Assembly: GCA_027627225.1 (NCBI GenBank)
Contig: CM051034.1
Coordinates: forward strand, 19,397,480 to 19,461,479
Source: Congeria kusceri
Lineage: Eukaryota > Mollusca > Bivalvia > Myida > Dreissenidae
Length of the DNA: 64,000 nt
Reading direction: 5' to 3'
Both the position numbers and the translations under genes were made by a program. Numbering within the stretch: position 1 is the stretch's first letter; each line of letters opens with the position of its first letter. Positions 57,448-64,000 of the stretch are shown here, piece after piece. Below the pieces are notes generated by a model. That model worked only from the letters and a program-made list of their open reading frames with translations. It searched no databases and was not told where the DNA came from.

Positions 57448-58488
57448 TTAGTAATACCCGCGATGCTTCTTGGGGTTTTTCCATCTGCAAATAACACACA
57501 GAATTAAATCCATGCAACAATAAAATACGTTTGTTATCAACATATACCGTCAGTGTCAGTCAAGACAAACCAGATACCGTATTATTTATTGTATGGAAAG
57601 ATATAGAATCAGAAAAACGGTACAGGGTGCTGCTCAAAAGTAAAAGGACCGAAAGACCTACCAGGTCTTTGACATTTTCCAAACAAATGACTTATATAAG
57701 GATTTAATGAATATAATGCTTCTGTATAATAATTTTAAACATATTCCCTTAATCTATAACTGAAACTATTCTAAACCTATATAAAACTTCAACAGATATT
57801 CACCATTTTATTGTTGACTAGTCCAACTGGGCAGCACCGGGTGCCCAAAAATGTCGCTCTGGACCTTTAACTAATATTGTTTTATTGTCAGATCGATCGC
57901 GACCAATCGCTTGCTTTAAAGAAGAGTACGTGCGTGTTACTTACCCATGCCCGTAGCCACCTCCATAACCTCGTCCTCCGCCGTATCCGTAGCCGCTGCC
58001 AAAACCGGCGCCATAGCCTAAGCCCCCACCGTAAACAAGGCCACCTCCAAATCCACCGCCAAATCATCCACCGTGTCCGAAACCACCGCCATATCCGCCA
58101 CCGAGTCCGAACCCATCGCCATATCCGCCACCTAGTCCGAACCCACCGCCATATCCACCACCTTGTCCGAAACCACCGCCATATCTACCACCGTGTCCGA
58201 AACCTACGCCATATCCACCACCGAGTCCGAAACCACCGCCATATCCACCATCAAGTCCGAACCCACCGCCATATCCACCACCGTACCCACCGCCATAACC
58301 CAGACTGCTGCCTGAATAATAACATCGTTTTATAACAAAACATCAAAAGTTAAGTCATCAAAGCATACAATAACATAAATCATTTCACGTTTTGAAATTA
58401 AATTTACATATTCTAACTCTGACTTACCTCCATGCGGGTGTGCGACAATCGCCCCGACAAGGAGTACTAACAAAACGACAGCTTTCAT
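57448..58488 (-). CDS. Secreted Gly-rich protein with decapeptide repeats (copy 4), internal TGA
   Basis: Three coding exons: 58,488-58,428 (signal peptide MKAVVLLVLLVGAIVAHPHG), 58,311-57,945 (repeat domain) and 57,484-57,448 (basic tail WKNPKKHRGYY). Donors are GGAG|GTAAGT and GG|GTAAGT; acceptors TTATTATTCAG and GTTATTTGCAG. Phases add to 465 nt. The repeat domain has seven copies of a ten-residue unit, YGGGFGLGGG. An in-frame TGA at 58,064-58,066 follows residue 102, beyond which the frame stays open to the donor and tail exon. If the TGA is real, the product is truncated and lacks the tail. Unlike copies 1-3, an intron separates signal peptide from repeat. An AG nine bases before the ATG indicates a 5'-UTR intron. 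Same inferred matrix role. Confidence 0.7.
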
Positions 58489-58577
58489 GGCTTTAGCTGA
58501 AATATTATAAACTGGCAATGTGTTTTCAACAAATTATTTATCAATGTTTATATTTCATTCGTTTGTGTCAAATGGGC

Positions 58578-58595
58578 AGATACATTTATATAAGA
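58578..58595. promoter_or_regulatory. TATA-like motif upstream of copy 4
   Basis: TTTATATAAG reads as a TATA box on both strands, about 95 bp before the ATG. If the AG at 58,497-58,498 is a true acceptor, the real promoter lies further upstream and this motif is incidental. Confidence 0.25.
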
Positions 58596-59249
58596 CGCTC
58601 AAAATGTTATTTTGCAATAAACAAATGAAAATAACTTAATTCACGTAATATATAAGGTAGTGTTAAGTTTCATGTACGCGACAATGTTGCAAACATTTTT
58701 TTTTAAACAGCCAATAACATAAGTGGAGGCGAAAATATGATAGGGTTATTTAAACTGGTAATACTTGTTACTCATTTGCTTTATTACCTTTATATACAAC
58801 CATTCAATGTTTCAAGCATTATCTTCAAGAATTAACCTTTTGTGTTTGAATGTAAAGTAACCAGTGTATGTATTCATAAATGATTCAAATGTGCTGCAGT
58901 AATACATTCTTAAAACTTTTAGTTACTTGATAAAGCGTATTCTGACAGCAGTTTTCAGGAGGATTAGTTTTAAACTGGCATGTGATATTAGTCATTATTT
59001 TAATATTTTATTATTTCAACGCTGTATGTAGAATGTATTTTTATTAAAATCGTCCATGACGAACATGTTTGTTTATTTGTCTATTTGTTTGTCAAGAACA
59101 ATATATATAGCCAAACATGAGTACGCAATGAATTTTCATCGTACGATCGAACACAGGACAAGGGCGGTACGCTTTACATAGCTTATTTTAACAATTTAGT
59201 AAAAAGGACCTTTTCAAAAGGACCTGTTTGCGACCTTTAATATAACTCA

Positions 59250-59715
59250 GTTGTCAGTTACAATGACTACTGCAGATTTGTGCGCAGGAATAAACATATT
59301 AAGTTAATGATGCAGGTGTTTATTCCAATGAATATTCGTTAAATGTGGTGCAGGTGTCTATTACAACTAATACTGCATAAATGTGTCGAGGAACAAACCT
59401 AATTTCTAAAATGTTGTCCAGGTATCTCATACATTGAATGCTGCAAAAATAATTAGGAACAAGCATAATGTTAAATGTTGTGCACTTGTCAGTTACCATG
59501 AGTACTGGAGAAATGTGTCTACGAACAACTCGTTAAATACTGTCAGTTTGTCAATTAGCATGGAAACTATAGAAATGTGTCGAGGAACAAACATAACTCG
59601 TTTAAATGTTGTGAGTTAATCTGTTACAATGAATACTACAGAGATGTGTCGGGGAACACAAACATCTCGTTAAATGTTGCGCACCTGTCTCACAATGAAT
59701 ATGTGCAAAGATGAA
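59250..59715. repeat. Diverged ~75-bp tandem repeat, about 6 copies
   Basis: Units contain 'TGTCAGTTACAATGA.TACTG', 'GAAATGTGTCGAGGAACAAA' and 'CTCGTTAAATGTTG' at roughly 70-80-bp intervals. Strongly diverged; not coding. Confidence 0.65.
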
Positions 59716-59739
59716 TTCAATAATATTAATTCCTTAAAT

Positions 59740-59970
59740 GATGCGTGTCGTGGGAAAATCGGGCTTAGAGCTTGTGCGTTAAGTGCCGTCCGGGATTAGC
59801 CTGTGTAGTCCGCACAGGCTGATCAAGGACGGCACTTTCCGCCTTTATGTGTAGAAGAGACTTTGAAACAAAAAATACCATAAAAGCGGAAAAGTTCCGT
59901 CCTGGATTGGCCTGTGCGAGACGACACTTTACGCACATGCATTGTGCCCGGTTTTCCTATGACACGCCTC
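59740..59970. mobile_element. Palindromic MITE copy, AAAT target duplication
   Basis: Starts GATGCGTGTCGTGGGAAAAT, ends GTTTTCCTATGACACGCCTC, with AAAT on both sides (59,736-59,739 and 59,971-59,974). Slightly shorter than the complete copy at 35,830 because of internal deletions. Confidence 0.82.
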
Positions 59971-59979
59971 AAATGCTTA

Positions 59980-62580
59980 CGCAATTTACATCGCCATAGC
60001 AGCACAGAGTAAAAAATATAGACTAGCAAAGTTTCTCTTACCAGTGTGGGATATTCTCAGTGACTAAATTTACTGTTTGGAGACGATGCATTTATAGTGT
60101 TTATTTTTTGAGCGATCATTTAATTATCATAATCATTTACATTTGAAGGCTACAGTAATCAAACAGATTCCAATTACTATTAAAAAACAAAATCGTTAAA
60201 ACTGCGTAAGTGGACATTACGATTGATAGCAAAGAAATGAGGTATACAGCCATGTGTCATTTTACTGCTTTGTAATCAGTTATAGCTCTACGTACGTATA
60301 AACGGTTTATATTTACGATGCTATGTCCATAATAAATTTATTAACATACATAATTAACATTTTAGCGTGAACGAGAATTGCCAATTCTGTCTCGTTGACT
60401 TAGTAAGATATAGCGTTGGCATATTTAGTAATAAGTTGTGCTTATTGCTAAATCTTCCGCGACTTCTACTTTAAACGCAATGGGTATCATATGTTGTAAG
60501 TTAAATGCCATAGTATATGTTTTACAAAATCTCATGTAATCTTTAATATGATACAAGTGTAAAACAATCAGTTTCGACATTCTTGTATGGGATGATAAAC
60601 CGTGGTTACTTTGCGGAAAATAATACGATTGACATTGTTATAGGATCATGTAAATATAAATGGATATACATTTGTACATATATCTTCGAGAAACCAATCT
60701 ATACTTGGTGTCAATAATTGTGATAACAAGTAAATTACTACAACACATTAAATTTCCTGAAACTGTAGTATTTGCATGTTTCCTTGTTACTGGATCCATC
60801 AATAGCACGTTCATACTTAGGTCTTCACTTTCAAATACGTTCTCCATTTTTGTTATGACTCCGGAAAGAAATCAAATAGAATGGCAATGATTTGGTCGTT
60901 TTGGGGATCAGTTCTGATTCCGGAAATTCAGAAGGACATTCTCACCTAAATCATTTGCCTCTTTGGCAGGGAATGTAAATTATAATTAAAATTTATTCTT
61001 ATAATATTCAAGGAAATAACAAACCTTATTATCATAATTATTCACTGCACATGTTTACTACGATCGATAACCATCAGAGACGTGCAATGTTACGTGATTA
61101 TGCCTAGGGTTTGTAGTTTTGTTATATAACATGTACAATGTACAACTGGTCTACTTCATGCGCTGCGCTGTTGCATTCAATGATTTCACTCAACGGCACT
61201 CTAGCTGGAGTGGTATCCAGAAATAATTATTCAAACGGTTGTCATTTTCAACGTGGTAGCCGCTGATTTGATCAGTCGATGACTACAGACGTGTGTATGT
61301 TTTGTCCTTGCATTCTCGGCTCTCTACTCCAAATGAAGGACAATGTTTGCATAATTGCGTCATTACATATCCAGTTGTTTTTTATATATATACCTCTAAA
61401 TGCTTCTTGGAAGCCATTTACAGATTAGTTATATGAGTCACATGTTAGATACGCGTTACGCAACTGTTTTATTTTTGAGCTGAATACACAGTGCTTTTTT
61501 TAATGATCAGGATGTTTGATGATAAAGGATCAAACATATTATGTTTATCTGACGAAGCTGTGATGAAGACAAAGCTCATTGTCTTCTCGTTTGTCTTATT
61601 TTTTTATGTGGTCGTAACGTAGTGGATTTTTCTGTCAAGCTAATAAAAGGTACGGGAATTGTATTTGAGCTGCTTCCTCATGAACGGTCCAGCTGTTTTT
61701 TTGTAACTTAAATTCGTGTGTTAGGTTCTATAATTATGTATTAAAATCAGTATGTCAAACTATTTAGACTACTGAATGCAGTCTTCTTGATAGATAATGC
61801 CTATCAATTATAGATTTTTAAATATAATTCCGATCATCAGTGTTTGTACGATGGTCTTTATTTCAAGTACGATTCGAAAAAAAAATATTCATCCAGAATT
61901 TCGTAATGCAATGAAATGGCAAAGCAATGAAAGATAATTTAACGTAAAAAACATTGAGAATAAAGTTTGATTGATTGTATCTTATAACAGTAAGGCTCGT
62001 CACTGCAATTAAAACCATATGATAATTTATAGAATAGTAACGAATTTACCCGTTAAAACGTTTTTGGTGCAAGTTATTTTGAGTGAATTTGGTTATGTCA
62101 GTGTTATTCTATAAAGCGTAACTTGATCTAGCGATCCACGCACAGTACACTATGGTTTAGAAGTTTTATAAACTTAATACGCGTCTGTTTCTGTTAACTA
62201 ATTCTCCGCAAATATTGAAAGAAGAAACGCGACCTAGAACCAACAATGGAATTTCATTAAAGGTGTATTAATATTTGTCTATATTTTATTTCAGTGAGGT
62301 ATAACCTGTATCAAATGTCAGCTCAATAAATATTTGAACCAGGTCCGTATCAGCAAAACTTAATAAAACCCAAATTTATCATCGACGAAAGTCTAAATGT
62401 CAATTTGATTTGCATTTTCGCCACTTAAATGTTTGCTTAACAAACATTGGTGACATAAGAAGTACGTGTTATTTAGAGCAGAGGTAGGACGGTACAAAAC
62501 AAGTAGTCGAAATTGGCCATGCTAACATGACATATAGGAATGCCCAAGCAAAAAAGAATAATCAATTGCAAAGGTGTCTG
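59980..62580. other. AT-rich DNA, no supported gene
   Basis: A minus-strand frame near 60,640-60,847 (MENVFESEDLSMNVLLMDPV...) has a plausible start context but no clear splice partner or domain. A short perfect hairpin (ATGTTTGAT...ATCAAACAT) is near 61,511. Nothing else is recognisable. Confidence 0.4.
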
Positions 62581-62586
62581 TCCTGA

Positions 62587-62742
62587 GTCCGTATTCACCA
62601 ACCCATTCTTAGACTTTAGACTAAAGAATAGACTTAGACTCAAGAACAATGCTTCTGTGTTCACAAAAAGATTTGGTACCAGTGTTGTTAACGTTATTAA
62701 TCTTAGACTTAAGTGTAAGAATAAGTTGGTAAATATGGACCC
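62587..62742. mobile_element. ~156-bp MITE, ends GTCCGTATTCACCAAC
   Basis: The left end GTCCGTATTCACCAACCCAT and the inverted right end GTCCATATTTACCAACTTAT match at most positions and extend into TTCTTA.ACTT. The 'TATTCACCAA' form resembles the ends of the MITE at 40,011. Confidence 0.7.
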
Positions 62743-62749
62743 TGAAAAA

Positions 62750-64000
62750 GGTGCTTTATAAGAAAGCACTTTTAAAAGAACTTTCTTATAATTTTTCCGA
62801 GCGTGAGTTGCAGTCTGGCTAATTAATTACGTACACACATGCAAGTGTTGGAACTGAATTGCATGTTATACCTAATGTAAATGAAATGCATTGAAGTTAT
62901 TGCTAGTTTTGACATTGTACGACATTTGAAATAAATACTAAGTAAGTATTTGTTGAAAAAACAAAGACATGTATTAGGAAAGTGAAAATGTCAAATGTGA
63001 TCATCATTTTGAATGTGAGATCATATTTCATATTTATGAATGATTGAAGTATTCAGATACGGACTGAATATTACTGATTATTCTGTTTGGCTGTACTCAT
63101 GTGTAGCGATTATGGGTCTCAAGGATGACATCAAGGGGGGTGAAGCAGACGTTATGTCTAAAAAAGGATCACGTGACTGCGATTATAACGTTCTACAGAT
63201 TACGACTTTTGGACAATAAGTTAGCTTTTATCCTAAATGCATGATTCTACCTCATATTAAAACATAGTTACTGATATAATTATTAACATTTTTGAAAACG
63301 TTCAAAAATATGAAGCTTAAGATAAATGCATGTTCAATTATCTGGAATTAAGCATTTTTATGTGTGTTTGTTTAATGTTCCCATATATTTAATTATGTTT
63401 TATTTGTATGTTAAACGTAAGGTGGTATTTATTGTCGTACCTTCACATAAAGATCACGTGTGTATACAATTAAACAGACAAACATTAATTAATTACTTAA
63501 TTGCTTAATAAATTGACAAAACGCCTTTTATGTAATGTAACTATGATTAATGATACTCGTATATTATTAAGAAAAACATCAATTGAAATTGAAATTAATG
63601 ACTAAATGAAATGAATATTTCATTGTTATACCGTAATTTGTAACGTTCGAATATTTGTTCGTTTACGGGACACACATAAAAAATAGAACACTGTATATAA
63701 CACACAAATAACCAGAGAGTTCAATTATCTCAACAGTTATGCTTCTTGTAAAGTATTTTATGTTTCGGCTTAATGCCATATGTTTGTGAAATAACTGACA
63801 AACTGTATGTATTTGGTTATGTCTGTCTCGTTTATGTACATCATACAACCTATGTGTGTGTGCATTGTGAAGACTTATTTAACGCTTGCTTGTAACTTAT
63901 TTTATAATTTCTGTAACGCACATTTATTATTAATCTGACTTTAGCATAAAACATGCAGCAAAAATTAATAATTGAATACAGCTTAACATTGCAAACTACA
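62750..64000. other. AT-rich DNA, no supported gene
   Basis: No exon, repeat terminus or RNA gene that I can support. Confidence 0.4.

Noticed and set aside
57610..57870. Possible MITE in the last intron of copy 4 (GGGTGCTGC near both ends)
   Set aside because: The end similarity is short and not continuous enough to call.
60640..60847. Minus-strand frame MENVFESEDLSMNVLLMDPV...
   Set aside because: Start context is plausible, but the frame ends without a clear donor or partner exon.

Overview
The window reads as nuclear DNA of an invertebrate animal, most likely a heterodont bivalve mollusc; a Dreissena-like genome is my best guess, which I cannot prove without a search. The reasons are AT-rich DNA, GT-AG introns, AATAAA poly(A) signals, TATA promoters, no bacterial-style operons, and repeats of kinds I associate with bivalves: composite elements carrying ~150-bp tandem cores, and a palindromic MITE found in four places. 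Most of the window is transposon-derived; host coding sequence is sparse.

The clearest host genes are four minus-strand paralogues, all in one direction, at about 20.1-20.6, 36.5-37.0, 44.4-45.1 and 57.4-58.5 kb. Each encodes a signal peptide, a long glycine/tyrosine-rich repeat and, on a separate small exon joined in the same codon phase, a short basic tail (for example KKWRPHKW). This resembles the shematrin family of molluscan shell-matrix proteins (signal peptide, Gly-rich repeats, basic aromatic C-terminus). The first two copies are open. The third has a nonsense codon and a one-base deletion. The fourth has one in-frame TGA. Splice sites 8-13 nt before every ATG imply a 5'-UTR intron; TATA boxes with candidate UTR exons are visible for copies 1 and 3.

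A further plus-strand gene was assembled from splice signals: four small exons at 33,686-35,077 with consistent phases, about 153 aa, unrecognised family, poly(A) signal just after the stop. A very small two-exon candidate lies at 8,873-9,068.

Layout: 0-6.2 kb AT-rich DNA, MITEs and tandem-core elements; 6.2-8.0 kb a truncated LINE (+); 10.6-14.2 kb a nearly complete LINE (-) with endonuclease and reverse transcriptase; 16-20 kb hairpins and MITEs; 20-22 kb copy 1 with a hAT-like insertion in its 5' intron; 23.7-27.8 kb two tandem-core composite elements; 30-31.5 kb a SINE-like repeat and a MITE; 33.7-35.1 kb the four-exon gene; 36-38 kb copy 2 with a 700-bp TTAA-flanked element in its upstream region; 40.3-40.8 kb a 45-bp minisatellite; 42.1-43.2 kb a mariner relic; 44-45.5 kb copy 3; 46 kb tRNA-derived repeats; 48.7-55.4 kb a transposon graveyard (hAT MITE, LINE relic, piggyBac relic, pogo/PHD relic); 57.4-58.5 kb copy 4; 59-64 kb repeats and unannotated AT-rich DNA.

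If the cluster is a shell, periostracum or byssus matrix locus, its products would be secreted from mantle or foot cells. The differing repeat units inside one conserved exon frame point to tandem duplication followed by rapid repeat turnover and partial decay.
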